Positions 51,462-62,287 of a stretch of 64,000 nt of DNA are shown in pieces (the stretch's first letter is position 1; the number at the start of each line of letters is the position of its first letter). Source of the DNA: Candidatus Villigracilis affinis. GTDB lineage: Bacteria > Chloroflexota > Anaerolineae > Anaerolineales > Villigracilaceae. Location of the stretch: positions 211,380 to 275,379 of the forward strand of contig JADKEA010000023.1 in assembly GCA_016718275.1 (NCBI GenBank), given 5' to 3'. The notes under the pieces are model-generated. The model was not told the DNA's origin and made no database searches. It saw only the letters and a list, made by a program, of their open reading frames with translations. Made by a program: the position numbers and the translations under genes.

Positions 51462-52619
51462 TTGAAGAAGTTACGAGTTGCTTTATATTGCCCCGACCAC
51501 CATCTTTCCTATGATGGCAATACCCCGGATAAACAGGGAGTGGGCGGTGGGGTCATGGTACGGATTCGCCTTGCGGCGGCGCTGGCAAAATTGGGGCATC
51601 AGGTCACGATGATCTGCAATTGTCCGCGCGCGGCGGTGTTCGATGGCGTGCAATATCTTCCGCTGGCACAGGTGCGGAGCATTGATGTGGATGTACTCAT
51701 CCTTAGCAGCAGCGGCGGCGATCTGGATCTGCGCCCGGCCCTGGCTCTGGATATCAAAGCGAGTCTGCGCCTGATCTGGGTGCATGGTACGCCCCTGCTC
51801 AAAGGCCTGCATGAGATTCCCTTTGATTATGTCTGTTCGCCGAGTAATTTCATCCGTCAGTGGGCGATCCAAGAGTGGGGTGTTCCGCGTGAAAAGACAT
51901 TCGTCAGCTATCACGGCGTGGACCCTGCCTTTCTGCAGGAGCCTGGCCTTTTCAACCGCAGGGAACGAAATCTTTTTAAATTGGTGTACGCGAGTCATCC
52001 CTCGAAAGGGTTGGATGCGGCGCTGGGCGTATTGAGAATTTTGCGCACGCAGGATGCCCGTTTTGAATTGCATATCTACGGGGGCAACCGTCTCTGGGGT
52101 GGGGCCGAGCAGGCTCCAGCGCAGGAAGACGGCGTCTTTTATCATGGCATGGTCGGTCAGCGTGAATTGTCGCGTGAACTGCGCACCAGTCACATCGCTT
52201 TGAATCTTCAAGACCGTCTCGAACCCTTTGGCCTTTCCTTGATCGAAGCGATGGCTTCGGGCAATATCGTGGTCGCCAGCCCGATGGGCGCGTACCCGGA
52301 GATCGTCCGCGATGGGTACGATGGTTTCCTTGTGGAAGGAAATCACATGGCGGAGGAAACCTGGCAAAAGGTGGCGCAGATGGCGCTGACTTTGGTGAGT
52401 GCGCCCGATTTTTCGAGCACCATTCGGCACAATGCGCAAGCCGCCGTGCGGAATTGGGAAACGGTGGCACGCACCTGGGTCGGTCATTGGGAATGGGCTA
52501 TGCATACCTCTGAGCGGCGGATGTGGGCGGATCCCTGCCCGGACTGTGGCGGGCCTCAACTGCCTCTGGCAGACGGTTATCATTGCGCCTCGTGTGGTTT
52601 GTATCTCCGGAAAGGCTGA
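51462..52619 (+). CDS. GT4-family glycosyltransferase with C-terminal zinc ribbon
   Basis: 385 residues from a TTG at 51462 behind GGGAGAG; the nearby ATG at 51447 hits a stop after five codons. N-terminal Rossmann half with a glycine-rich loop ('KQGVGGGVMVRIRLAAALAKLG'), C-terminal half with 'YASHPSKGLDAALGVLRI' and the donor-site 'EPFGLSLIEAMASGNIVVASPMG', as in GT4 enzymes. The last 30 residues add a small Cys cluster, 'CPDCGG' and 'CASCGL', a zinc-ribbon-like end that GT4 enzymes normally lack. It probably transfers sugar from a nucleotide donor to a surface glycan. The FkbM gene follows 8 nt later. Confidence 0.87.
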   Translation: MKKLRVALYCPDHHLSYDGNTPDKQGVGGGVMVRIRLAAALAKLGHQVTMICNCPRAAVFDGVQYLPLAQVRSIDVDVLILSSSGGDLDLRPALALDIKASLRLIWVHGTPLLKGLHEIPFDYVCSPSNFIRQWAIQEWGVPREKTFVSYHGVDPAFLQEPGLFNRRERNLFKLVYASHPSKGLDAALGVLRILRTQDARFELHIYGGNRLWGGAEQAPAQEDGVFYHGMVGQRELSRELRTSHIALNLQDRLEPFGLSLIEAMASGNIVVASPMGAYPEIVRDGYDGFLVEGNHMAEETWQKVAQMALTLVSAPDFSSTIRHNAQAAVRNWETVARTWVGHWEWAMHTSERRMWADPCPDCGGPQLPLADGYHCASCGLYLRKG

Positions 52620-52627
52620 AAACTTTA

Positions 52628-53458
52628 ATGCTGTATAGACTCTATCGAAAAGTTCTCGATCGTTATCAACAGAATCCCGATTCGTTGTTCGCCCGCTTTG
52701 TGCGGATGGAGATCAACTGGCTGGTGAAGACTCTGCAAAGGCGCCAGCAATTTCATTTTCCCGCCCGGGCAACTGGCGGGTGGTGGTGGATCGAGCGCTT
52801 CCGCTTCGAGATTCTGATGCGCTGGCTGGAAGTCGAATCGGTGGAACGTGTTCGGAAAGTGGTTAAGCCTGGCATGACCGTGGTGGATATTGGGGCACAC
52901 ATCGGCTATTACACCCGCCTGCTTGCGGACCTGGTCGGCCCGAGCGGGCGTGTGCTGGCGTTTGAGCCGAACCCTGAGAATTTCAGCGTGCTGCAAAAGA
53001 ACATGTCTTTGCCGCGTTACAGCCATGTGGAATTGTATAACTATGCCGTCGGTGAGCAGGAGAGCATATTGCCTTTGTATGTGTCACCGGGCAACAGCAA
53101 TCACAGTCTGATCGAAGGCTACACCAAGGCGGAAAGCGTCATCGAAGTGCGTTGTGTGGACCTTGATTCTTTTTTGCAGGAACGCGGTATCGAACAGGTC
53201 GGTTTTGTCAAAAGCGATACCGAAGGCGCCGAGCCGCTGGTCTTGAAAGGGATGCAGAATACCGCGGCGCGTTCTTCAAACCTGCACCTGCTCATGGAGT
53301 TGAATCCCACCGCCCTGCGCTGTGGACATGTGGAACCTGAGCAATTCCTCGAAAGCATTCGCAGCATGGGCTTCGAGATCGAAATGATCACTTCCGAGCT
53401 TTCGGCCAAAGAGAGCGACGCCAATATGCTGTGCAGTAAAGTGCTGAAGACACAATAA
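52628..53458 (+). CDS. FkbM-family methyltransferase
   Basis: 276 residues from the ATG at 52628. SAM-binding loop 'VVDIGAHIGYYTRLLADLVG', then 'VLAFEPNPENFSVLQKNM', and the family's 'VRCVDLDSFLQERGIEQVGFVKSDTEGAEPLVLKGM'. FkbM-like enzymes commonly O-methylate sugars of surface glycans. A basic N-terminal stretch of about 50 residues precedes the fold. Cotranscribed with the GT4 gene, so methylation of the same glycan is likely. Confidence 0.9.
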   Translation: MLYRLYRKVLDRYQQNPDSLFARFVRMEINWLVKTLQRRQQFHFPARATGGWWWIERFRFEILMRWLEVESVERVRKVVKPGMTVVDIGAHIGYYTRLLADLVGPSGRVLAFEPNPENFSVLQKNMSLPRYSHVELYNYAVGEQESILPLYVSPGNSNHSLIEGYTKAESVIEVRCVDLDSFLQERGIEQVGFVKSDTEGAEPLVLKGMQNTAARSSNLHLLMELNPTALRCGHVEPEQFLESIRSMGFEIEMITSELSAKESDANMLCSKVLKTQ

Positions 53459-53552
53459 CAATCTTTTGCGCTGTAGAGATACAAAGCCACAGGTTTTTTT
53501 CTCCGTGCCTCTGTGTCTCCGTGTTTTGCAAGATAAATCCCGGAGAAATAAA

Positions 53553-55768
53553 ATGCTTCAACTTTTCAAAAGAACATCCATCATCCTGCTTGCCCTTATG
53601 CTTTTACTGGCCGCCCAACCCTTCACGGTGGCGCACGCTGCGCCGCCTGCGCCCATTGAGATCACCCTGTATCAACCCGATGGCTTCGCATTTCAAGCCC
53701 TCGCCTGGGGCGACGAATGGTCGAACGGCATGGAGACTCTTGATGGGTACACCATTTTGAAAAACGAACAGAGTCAATATTGGGTGTATGCCGCTGAGCC
53801 AACCGCTGACAGTCTGCGCCCGTCGGCCTTGATCGTCGGCAGGGATGATCCCGCTGCAGCCGGTCTGCCTTTGCACATTCGCCCGAATGTGAATCGCCCT
53901 GCGGGCAGTCCGCCTGCGGGATTTCAACCCATTCCAGAAAGCAGTGTCAACGTAGGCACACAGCGGGTGCTGGTGCTTCTGGCGCAGTTCCAGAATCAAC
54001 CGTCGATTGGCACCGATGCTGCTTATTGGAGTGACAAGGTCTTCGGTCCCGCCTTGAGCGTGAAAAAATATTACAAGGAAGTTTCCTACGACCAGCTCAA
54101 TCTGCTCCCTGCGGTCGAAAACTATGGCACATCCAGAGACGGCGTGGTCGGCTGGATCACATTGCCTTACAACCATCCCAACTCAGGGGGCAAAATGTTT
54201 CCGACCACAACCGCCAGATCACACGCGATGCCATCCTCGCCTCGGCTCCGTATGTGGATTACACCGTCTACGACACAAACAATGATGGTTATATTTCAAA
54301 TAGTGAATTGCACATCATCGTGGTCGTCGCTGGCTATGAAACAGCCTTCGCCAGCACCAGTTCCTGCAAGCCCGGCATTTGGGCGCACTACTGGGGCTTC
54401 GAAGGTGGGAAGGTCCCCGCGCCGGTGGTGTATGGAAAAACCATCGGCGAGATCAGCGCGGGCGGCGGATATGTGCAAGTGGGCGAGTGGCATTGCGCCG
54501 ACCTGCCTGGGTTTACGCCCGGTTACCCCGCCACAATGGGCGTCATCGCGCATGAGTTCGGTCACAGTTTGAATCTGCCCGACCTATACGATACGAGCGG
54601 CCGTTCATCGGGCATCGGCGTTTGGGGGCTGATGGGCATGGGCACATGGAATACGACTGGGACTCAGTTGGGTGACCTGCCCGCACATCACGACGCCTGG
54701 AGCAAATGGTACGAAGGCTGGACTTCACCGCTTCAGCTTCGCGGACTGGTCACTGGTCAGCCGATCCCCAATGCAGAATCCAACCCGACAGTTTTCCAGC
54801 TTTTGGATAACCCGAATGGCCTGGATTGGAAATTCAATTCAAACTCAGGCACGGGCGAATATTTCCTCGTGGAGAATCGCCAGCAGACCGGTTTCGACGC
54901 GGGCCTGCCCGGCTGCGGATTGTTGATCTGGCACATTGACGAAAGTGTGCCTTTCGATAACTCAGCCAATGCGGGCAACCCGCGCAGGTTGGTGTATCTT
55001 GTGCAGGCCGATGGCTCCGATGAACTTGGCCGGGGCCGCGATACCGGCGATGCGGGCGACCCATTCCCCGGGTCACGGTGGAATCAGGCCTTCTCCGCTT
55101 CTTCAAACCCGAACAGCAATTTATATAATGGCAGTCCGAGCAGCGCCAATGTGTTGAACATCAGCGGCTGTGCCAGCACCATGACTGCCGACTTCCTCAC
55201 CCCCGGCGACGGCATCTTCGCAGATATCACCCCCGATTACTGGGCCGTGGATTCGATCGAGAAGCTGTATCAAAACGGCATCACTCAGGGCTGCGGAGTC
55301 TATCCGCTGACCTATTGTCCTGAAAGTTCAACCACCCGCGCTCAAATGGCGATCTTCCTGTTGCGCAGCAAACACGGCAGCAGTTATGTTCCGCCTGCCG
55401 CCACGGGCACGGCCTTCGCCGATGTCTCCGCCGATCATTGGGCCGCCGCATGGATCGAGCAACTCGTTGCTGAGGGCATCACCGCAGGCTGTGGCGATGG
55501 CAATTACTGCCCTGAAGCCGAGGTGACCCGCGCCCAAATGGCGGTCTTCCTGTTGCGAAGTAAATATGGCGGCAGTTACACCCCACCCGCTGCCACAGGC
55601 ACGGCCTTCACCGACGTCCCCGCCGATTACTGGGCTGCCGCATGGATCGAGCAACTGGTCGCCGAAGGCATCACCGCTGGCTGCGGCAATGGCAACTACT
55701 GCCCCGAATCCGCTGTGACCCGCGCGCAGATGGCGGTATTCCTGGTGCGGACGTTTAATTTGCCGTAG
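53553..55768 (+). CDS. M6-family metalloprotease with three SLH domains (one frameshift)
   Basis: About 738 residues when corrected. Sec signal peptide 'MLQLFKRTSIILLALMLLLA...AHA'. Immune inhibitor A-type peptidase with zinc motif 'HEFGHSLNLPDLYD' (H-E-x-x-H plus third ligand Asp/His region) and 'GVWGLMGMGTWN'. The C-terminal 190 residues carry three SLH repeats of another kind than those of the array ('GITAGCGNGNYCPESAVTRAQ'). The frame breaks at the AAAA run about 54191-54194: one more A joins 'HPNSGGK' to 'NVSDHNRQITRDAILASAPY'. Predicted surface protease bound to the same kind of wall glycan as P1-P12. Whether it processes them is unknown. Confidence 0.87.
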
Positions 55769-55810
55769 AGAGCGTTGAGAAAATTAAGCGATTCTACACA
55801 AAGGAACATT

Positions 55811-56047
55811 ATGGCAACAACAAAGAACAAATGCCCAAAATGTGATGGTGACATGGTCAGAGGATTTATTCTCGATTACGCAAACGGTGCGATTGTTGTC
55901 CCAAACTGGTATGAAGGTGTGCCCAAAAAATCCTTTTGGATAGGAACTTCAGAACCAATCACCGAGGGAATTCCTGTCGTTGCATTCAGGTGTTCAAGTT
56001 GCGGGTTTATGGAATTCTATTCTCACAAAAAGCACAAAGCAAAATAA
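55811..56047 (+). CDS. Small zinc-ribbon protein (DUF6487-like)
   Basis: 78 residues from the ATG at 55811 (AAGGAAC upstream). Two Cys pairs, 'CPKCDG' at 8-13 and 'CSSCGF' near residue 65, make a zinc ribbon around a beta-rich middle ('DMVRGFILDYANGAIVVPNW'). The pattern recalls DUF6487-type proteins, as far as I remember them. Cytoplasmic; function unknown. The 181 nt to the next gene show no feature apart from a short direct repeat of 'TTGTTTGCCT'. Confidence 0.7.
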   Translation: MATTKNKCPKCDGDMVRGFILDYANGAIVVPNWYEGVPKKSFWIGTSEPITEGIPVVAFRCSSCGFMEFYSHKKHKAK

Positions 56048-56228
56048 GGCTGTTGTTTGCCTCACCGCCGAGGACGGCGGCTCAAGCGTAGAAAATTAAG
56101 TTTGTTGTTTGCCTTTACTTCAGGTGACAGTCACTTAGCAAGTGACTGCCACCTGTTTTATCATCATTGCCTCCTGCATGGAGTTCGATGATAATAGGCG
56201 GACATTTCCTGGAGAGGCAGTATAGACA

Positions 56229-59001
56229 GTGGATAAAAACAATAAAAAGACCATTCTGGTGGCAGGCTATTACGGATTTGGCAACGTCGGTGACGAGGCC
56301 ATTCTCAGCGCCATCCTGACCGACTTGAGAAAACAACGCGAGGGACTTGAATTCATCGTCATCTCGTCGAACCCCGAAGAAACCGCCGCATCGCACAACG
56401 TCCGCTCGGTGCATTGGAAGGAGATCAACGCCTTGATGGATGCGGCCCGCGAATGCGACCTCATCATCCTCGGCGGCGGCGGCATTTTTCAGGATTATTG
56501 GGGCACCCCGGCAGGTACCCATTTAACCGAATTTCATTGGGGTATTTCGTATTACAGCAGCATCGGCCTGCTGGCTTCCCTGTTCGATAAACCTTTCATG
56601 ATCTATTCCGTGGGCATTGGTCCGCTGTTGACCGATGAAGGCAAACGCTGGACGCGCCTCGCCTTTGAACTGGCTGATGCCGCCACAGTGCGCGATGTCG
56701 AATCAAGGGATTTGCTGGCTTCGCTGGGGTTTCCCAAAAAACAAATTCTCATCAAACCCGATCCTGCACTCAACCTTTCACCGAAACTGAAAGCCGCGGC
56801 GGAGATTCTTCAAGCTGAAGGCATTTCTCCCAAAGAACGCCCGATGGTCGGCGTTTGTATCCGCAATTGGACCGAAGGCGAAAAAGGCGGTGCATGGAAA
56901 CAGGAATTGGCGTCTGCGCTGGATGCCTTCCTCGAAAAACATAACGCGCAGATCGTGTTCATTCCCTTCCAGGTGGGTGAGCACGAACTTGAGAATGACT
57001 ACACGGTTTCAGTGGAAGTCATCTCCATGATGCAGAATCAGGAACGGACGAAGGTTTTGCCGCAGGCCTATTCCCCGGAAGTGGTCGAGGGACTCATCGC
57101 CCGCTGCCGCGTGGTCATCGGTATGCGTTTGCATTCGCTTGTTTTTGCCGCCAGCGTCGGAGTTCCATCCGTTGCATTGATCTACGACCCGAAGGTCAAG
57201 AACTTGATGAAATTTCTCGGCCTTTCGGATTATGCGCTCGATCTTCAGACCATGAATGTAGATTCGCTTTCGGATACCTTCCACTACCTTTGGGCTGACC
57301 AGAAACAGGTGCGCGCATCACTGGCGGAGCAAGGTGAGAAATTCAAACAGCTTGTTCAAACGAATACAACACTGGCTTTGAAACTGCTCGACCAAAAGAC
57401 CAAACGCATCGAAAAGCCCGTGGCGTTGCAATTGATCCGCGATCTGGCTGTCAAACAAACGGGCGCCTTCTTCGTCCGCGAAAAGGAAGCACAGGCATTA
57501 ACTGCGGATGTTGCAAGACTCAATCAACAAGTGGCGGACCAACTCGCGCGCATCGCCATCAACGAATACGAGATCGACCGCATTCAAAAGATCGTGGATT
57601 ACCAGCAGTATCAACTGCATGAAATGGTCCACAGCACTTCATGGAAGATCGCACTGATCTTTCAAAAGATCAGGACCACCCTCATTCCGCTCGGCAGCCG
57701 ACGCGAGAAACTGGTGAGGTTCCTGTTCAACTGGTTCTTCCGCAAACCACGCGCATTGATATCGCGCATCCGCGCTTCGATTCGTACGAACGGGTTATTT
57801 GGTGCGATCCTGAAAGGCTTTGTCGCCATTTGGGTTTCGCTGACCTACCCGATCAAAAAGGCCATTTTCAAACAGCGCTATGAACGCGAGTTGAAAGAAT
57901 TGGAAACCATCATCGCCGGACACAACGGTTTCTTCGACCTGTTCCATATTCCAATGGGTTGGAATACGATGTTGTTCCAGCGTTTCCAGCATGTTTCATT
58001 GCAATCGGCCAAACTGGGCGGAATCGCCATCTACGGCGGCCATCCCACCGTGGACAAGGATATCTTCGTTTATAAAAGGCCGCCGAGAATTTGTATGTCT
58101 TCAAAGCCACCGACCCGCAGATCACGGAACGCATTTTGCAAGCCTTGGAGAAAAGGGCAATTCCACTGTGCTGCGCATCGAATCCATTGACCTGGTGACG
58201 ACAGCCGAAGATGTCGAGAATTTCCTGCGCCGTGGTTTCCGTGTGGTGTATGAATACATAGACGAGATCACGTCCGATATCACAGGCAACGTACCTGAAC
58301 TTGTCCGTGATCGACATCAAGCCTTGTTGAGGAATGAAGCCGTGTTTGTTGTGGCTACCTCCGATCAGCTGTATGAAGAAGTCGCCCGTCATCGCGCAAA
58401 GAATTTTGTTCTCAGCACCAACGGTGTGGATCTCGAAAACTGGCGTATTCCCAAGGGCGAGCCGCCCGTGGATATGAAATCCGCATTTACTGGAAATACC
58501 ATCGTCGCCTATCATGGCGCGCTTGCCAAGTGGCTCGACTATGACCTGCTGCGCATGATCGCCGATGAAGGCAGTTACGAACTGGTGCTGATCGGCCACG
58601 AGCATGACGATGCCTTCGAGAAGAGCGGGTTGAAGAGCCATCCGCGTGTACATTTTCTCGGAAGCAAACCCTACTCACAGTTAAATCAATATGCGATCCA
58701 TTACGGTGTGACGATCCTGCCGTTCAAGAAATCCAATCTCACCGAGGCGGTCTCGCCTGTGAAGATATTCGAATACATGGCGGCCTTGAAACCGATCGTC
58801 ACCACCGACCTGCGCGAGTGCAAAAAATACAAGTCCTGCCTTACGGCTGAAACGAACGAGGAATTCATGCTGCAATTGAAACGTGCTTCCGAACTGCGGA
58901 ACGATGAAGAATATCTCAAGGTGCTTGATACGGAAGCGAATGAAAATTCGTGGGAACACAAGACCATTGAGATCCTGAACATGACCGGGGTGAAGCTGTG
59001 A
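56229..59001 (+). CDS. Polysaccharide pyruvyl transferase fused to glycosyltransferase (two frameshifts)
   Basis: About 924 residues when corrected, from a GTG at 56229 behind GGAGAGG. Residues about 8-370 are a CsaB-type pyruvyl transferase: 'GYYGFGNVGDEAILSAILTD', 'DLIILGGGGIFQDYWG', 'RCRVVIGMRLHSLVFAASVG'. A coiled-coil and basic amphipathic middle follows (about 410-560), then a GT1/GT4-like half with 'YHGALAKWLDYDLLRMI' and 'SPVKIFEYMAALKPIVTT'. Two AAAA runs (58074-58077 and 58151-58154) each seem to lack one A; restoring them gives 'YKKAAENLYVFKATD' and 'LEKKGNSTVLRIE'. CsaB enzymes add pyruvate ketals to the wall glycan that SLH domains bind, so this enzyme may create the anchor for P1-P12. 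Confidence 0.83.
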
Positions 59002-60314
59002 TCAATCGAATGATTCAATTCGCCCTTCGCATCTACCGCAAACTGCCGATGCCTGAGCCGCTTCGCCGCAGGCTCTCGATTCTGTCACAGCGCATTTTCC
59101 GTCCGCGCAGCGCGCCTGCCATGCCTGAACCTGCGAAAACAAAAATGTATGAGCAGTACACCAAACAGGTCCTCGCGATTCCCGACAAGACGGATGAATA
59201 TGTTGAACTGGCTTCCGATACCTATAAGCCGCAGGTGGGTGATCCGCTTTTGCTTGCGTATTACCTGCCGCAATTTCATCCGACCCCTGAAAATGACGAG
59301 TGGTGGGGGCGCGGCATCACCGAATGGCACAACGTTGCCAAGGCTGTTCCGCAGTACGTAGGGCATTATCAGCCGCGCCTGCCCGGTGAGTTGGGATCAT
59401 ACGATCTGCGCCTCACGGAAAACATCGCCCGTCAGATCGAATTGGCAAAATCGCACGGCATTCACGGCTTTGCCTATTATTACTACTGGTTCGATGGCCG
59501 CCGCTTGCTCGATAAACCGCTCGATATGTTTTTGAATCACCCCGAACTCGATTTTCCCTTCTGCCTGTGCTGGGCAAATGAATCGTGGACGCGTCGCTTC
59601 GACGGCACCAGCGGCGAGGTCATCATGTATCAGAACGAATCGGTGGAGAGTTACAAATCCTTCATCGAAAGCATCAAACCCTACGCGGCAGACAAGCGTT
59701 ATATCCGCGTGGATGGCCGCCCGGTGTTGATCGTATACCGCCCGTCTTTCGTGCCTGAATGCGCGGAAGTGTTGGCGCACTGGCGTTCCTATTGTCAGCA
59801 GGAAGGACTCGGCAATCCCTATATCATCGGCGTCAAGGAAAACACCTTCGATGGCGACCTGCTGGCGCTTGGCTTCGACGCCCAGAGCGAATTCCACCCG
59901 GGCACGGTCTTCCGCTATTGCAGAAACATCACCAACGAGATCAGCTTCATGCGCGATGACTTCGGCGGAATCGTCCTCGATTACGTGGATCTGGTGAAGA
60001 ACAAGCAGTATTTCAAGTTTCAGGCGAAGAAACTTCACCGCGCCATCATGCCGATGTGGGATAACACCCCCCGCCGTAACAACACGCCGATGATCTTCGA
60101 AGGCGCCAGCCCTGCGCTGTACAAGGAATGGCTCATCGATATTCTGCGCGAAGCCCGCAATAGCAAGGAACTCGACGCGCCCTTCATCTTCGTCAACGCG
60201 TGGAATGAATGGGGCGAATGTGCCTACCTCGAACCCGACCGCAAATACGGCTATGCCTTCCTGCGTGCCACCCGCGAGGCCATTGAAGAGACCCGCAAAG
60301 CCGAAGGCGAATAG
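58998..60314 (+). CDS. WbsX-type glycan biosynthesis protein
   Basis: 438 residues from a GTG at 58998 overlapping the preceding stop (an ATG at 59010 is the alternative). The GH99-like WbsX domain (about 80-430) has 'LLAYYLPQFHPTPENDEWWG', 'GITEWHNVAKAVPQYVGHYQ', 'HGIHGFAYYYYWFDGRRLLD' and 'FCLCWANESWTRRFDG'. Such proteins occur in O-antigen and rhamnan clusters, often with GT modules; whether they cut or build glycan is unsettled. It sits in the same operon as the pyruvyl transferase. Confidence 0.87.
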   Translation: MINRMIQFALRIYRKLPMPEPLRRRLSILSQRIFRPRSAPAMPEPAKTKMYEQYTKQVLAIPDKTDEYVELASDTYKPQVGDPLLLAYYLPQFHPTPENDEWWGRGITEWHNVAKAVPQYVGHYQPRLPGELGSYDLRLTENIARQIELAKSHGIHGFAYYYYWFDGRRLLDKPLDMFLNHPELDFPFCLCWANESWTRRFDGTSGEVIMYQNESVESYKSFIESIKPYAADKRYIRVDGRPVLIVYRPSFVPECAEVLAHWRSYCQQEGLGNPYIIGVKENTFDGDLLALGFDAQSEFHPGTVFRYCRNITNEISFMRDDFGGIVLDYVDLVKNKQYFKFQAKKLHRAIMPMWDNTPRRNNTPMIFEGASPALYKEWLIDILREARNSKELDAPFIFVNAWNEWGECAYLEPDRKYGYAFLRATREAIEETRKAEGE

Positions 60315-60360
60315 AATCTTCCTTCGGGTCCTTTTGTGACCCTTCGTGGTGTATCTCAAC

Positions 60361-61355
60361 ATGAATCAACCCCTCATCTCCATCGTGCTTGTTGCCTGGA
60401 ACAGCGCTGCTTACATTCCGCGCTGTTTCCAGCATCTGCTTGCGCAAACCGTTCAAGACTTTGAAGTCATCGTCGTCGATAACGGTTCAAAGGATGATGG
60501 CTGTGCAGACTTGCAGGAAAATATCCAACCCTTGCCTTGCGCGTGGAACGGCTCGAAATCAATCGCGGCTTTTCCTTTGCCAATAACCTTGGTGCGCAGC
60601 TTGCCACCGGTAAATGGTTGACCCTGCTCAATACCGATGCCTTCCCCGAACCCGATTGGTTGGAGCGTTTGCTTGAAGCGGCACAACTGCATCCGAATGC
60701 GTTTTTCTCCTCGCGCCAAGTTCAAGCAAATGCCCCCGAACTTTTGGATGGCGAAGGCGATGTCTATCATGTCAGCGGGTTGGCGTGGCGAAACGGCTAC
60801 GGCGCACGCACCTATCCCTTGAATGAAATCCGCGAAGTCTTCAGTGCCTGCGGGGCGGCTGCATTTTTTCCGCGCGAAGAATTCCTCAACGCGGGCGGCT
60901 TCGACGAAGATTATCTTTCCTATCATGAAGATGTTGACCTCGGTTTTCGCTTGCGCCTGCGCGGATTGAAATGCTTCCTGGTTCCAAACGCGGTCGTGCA
61001 TCATGTCGGCTCAGTCACCTTCGGCAAGAAAAGCGACTTCTCCATTTATCACGGTCACCGCAACCTTGTGTGGACCTACGCCAAGGATATGCCATCCGCG
61101 CTGTTTTGGTTTTACCTGCCATTGCATATTTTTATTAACATTTTCTTTTTGCTTTATTTCACGGTCAAAGGTCAGGGTGGTGCCATCTGGCGCGCAAAAC
61201 TCGATGCCCTGCGCGGACTTGTCCCCATGCTCAAAAAACGCGGTGCGATCCAGAAAAATAGAAAAGCATCCATCGCCGAATTGCATCGCGCCATGTCTCG
61301 CAATTGGCTGGCTCCCTTCCTCACGTTTCTAAAACGCAACACGGAAAATTCATGA
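60361..61355 (+). CDS. GT2-family glycosyltransferase (rhamnosyltransferase-like, one frameshift)
   Basis: About 331 residues when corrected, from the ATG at 60361. GT-A fold: 'ISIVLVAWNSAAYIPRCFQHL', 'FEVIVVDNGSKDD', metal/donor motif 'LLNTDAFPEPDWLERLL', acceptor region 'FPREEFLNAGGFDEDYLSYHEDVDLGFRL' with the E-D motif, and C-terminal TM-like segments. The frame breaks in the AAAA run 60518-60521; one more A gives 'DLQEKYPTLALRVERLEINRG'. Similarity to rhamnosyltransferases and the dTDP-rhamnose genes 32 kb upstream suggest rhamnose as donor sugar, an inference. It overlaps the next GT2 gene by 4 nt. Confidence 0.85.
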
Positions 61356-62248
61356 AACCTGATATTTCGATCTGTATTACGAATTACAACGCCAGAGATT
61401 TTCTACGCGACTGTCTGCGGTCCATCTACGGGACAACAGATACGCTCACCTTTGAGATCATCGTCGTTGACAATTTCTCCGGCGACGGCGGCCCCGAAAT
61501 GATCCGCAGTGAATTCCCCGATGTGAAACTGCTGACCAACGAAGGCAACACCGGCTTCACCCGTCCCTACAACCAAGCCATGCGGCTGGCGCAGGGACGT
61601 CATGTCGTCATCCTCAATCCCGATACGGTCATTTTTCCGAATGCCTTTGCCGAACTCGTCGGCTTTTTAGATTCGCATCCCGAGGTGGGTATTGTCAGCC
61701 CCAAGGTGTTGAACCGTGACGGCACGCTTCAAAAGCAATGTCGCCGTAGCGAAGCCCGTCCGTGGGATGCGATCTGTTATTTTTCAGGGCTCTCCCGTCT
61801 CTTTCCGAACGACAAACGTTTTGCAGGGTATTTGATGACCTACCTGCCCGAAGACCTCACTCACGAAACAGAGGCAGTTTCAGGGTCGTGCATGATCGTT
61901 CGTCGTGAAGTCGTGGAACAGATCGGATATTTTGACGAGGATTTCTTCGCCTATCAAGAGGATACCGATTATTGCCGCCGCACCCGTCTGGCAGGCTGGA
62001 AGATCTTTTACGTGCCCACGGCGCAGATCACGCACTATGGAGGCGAAGGCGGCTCAAAGGTCCAGCCTTACCGCACCATCATCGAGTGGCATCGTTCGTA
62101 TTATCTTTATTTCCGCAAGCACTTCGCGAAGGATTATTTCTTCCTGTTCAACTTCCTCTATTATTTGATGATGCTGACCAAGCTGGGATACGCCCTGCTC
62201 ACGAACCTGTTCCGTAGAAAGAAAGTCGTCAGCACACCCAAGCCGTGA
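61352..62248 (+). CDS. GT2-family glycosyltransferase
   Basis: 298 residues from the ATG at 61352, ATGA overlap with the previous gene. GT-A features 'DISICITNYNARDFLRDCLR', 'FEIIVVDNFSGDGG', 'HVVILNPDTVIFPNAFAELV', 'GSCMIVRREVVEQIGYFDEDFFAYQEDTDYCRR'. A C-terminal hydrophobic segment ('YFFLFNFLYYLMMLTKLGYAL') may attach it to the membrane. Last gene of the glycan operon. Confidence 0.9.
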   Translation: MKPDISICITNYNARDFLRDCLRSIYGTTDTLTFEIIVVDNFSGDGGPEMIRSEFPDVKLLTNEGNTGFTRPYNQAMRLAQGRHVVILNPDTVIFPNAFAELVGFLDSHPEVGIVSPKVLNRDGTLQKQCRRSEARPWDAICYFSGLSRLFPNDKRFAGYLMTYLPEDLTHETEAVSGSCMIVRREVVEQIGYFDEDFFAYQEDTDYCRRTRLAGWKIFYVPTAQITHYGGEGGSKVQPYRTIIEWHRSYYLYFRKHFAKDYFFLFNFLYYLMMLTKLGYALLTNLFRRKKVVSTPKP

Positions 62249-62251
62249 ATC

Positions 62252-62285
62252 AAAAACTGTCCGCTCAATTGAGCGGACAGTTTTT
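62252..62285. terminator. Bidirectional intrinsic terminator
   Basis: A perfect 17-bp inverted repeat (AAAAACTGTCCGCTCAA and its complement) flanked by A and T tracts, between the convergent GT2 and DtxR-type genes. Confidence 0.92.
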
Positions 62286-62287
62286 CT

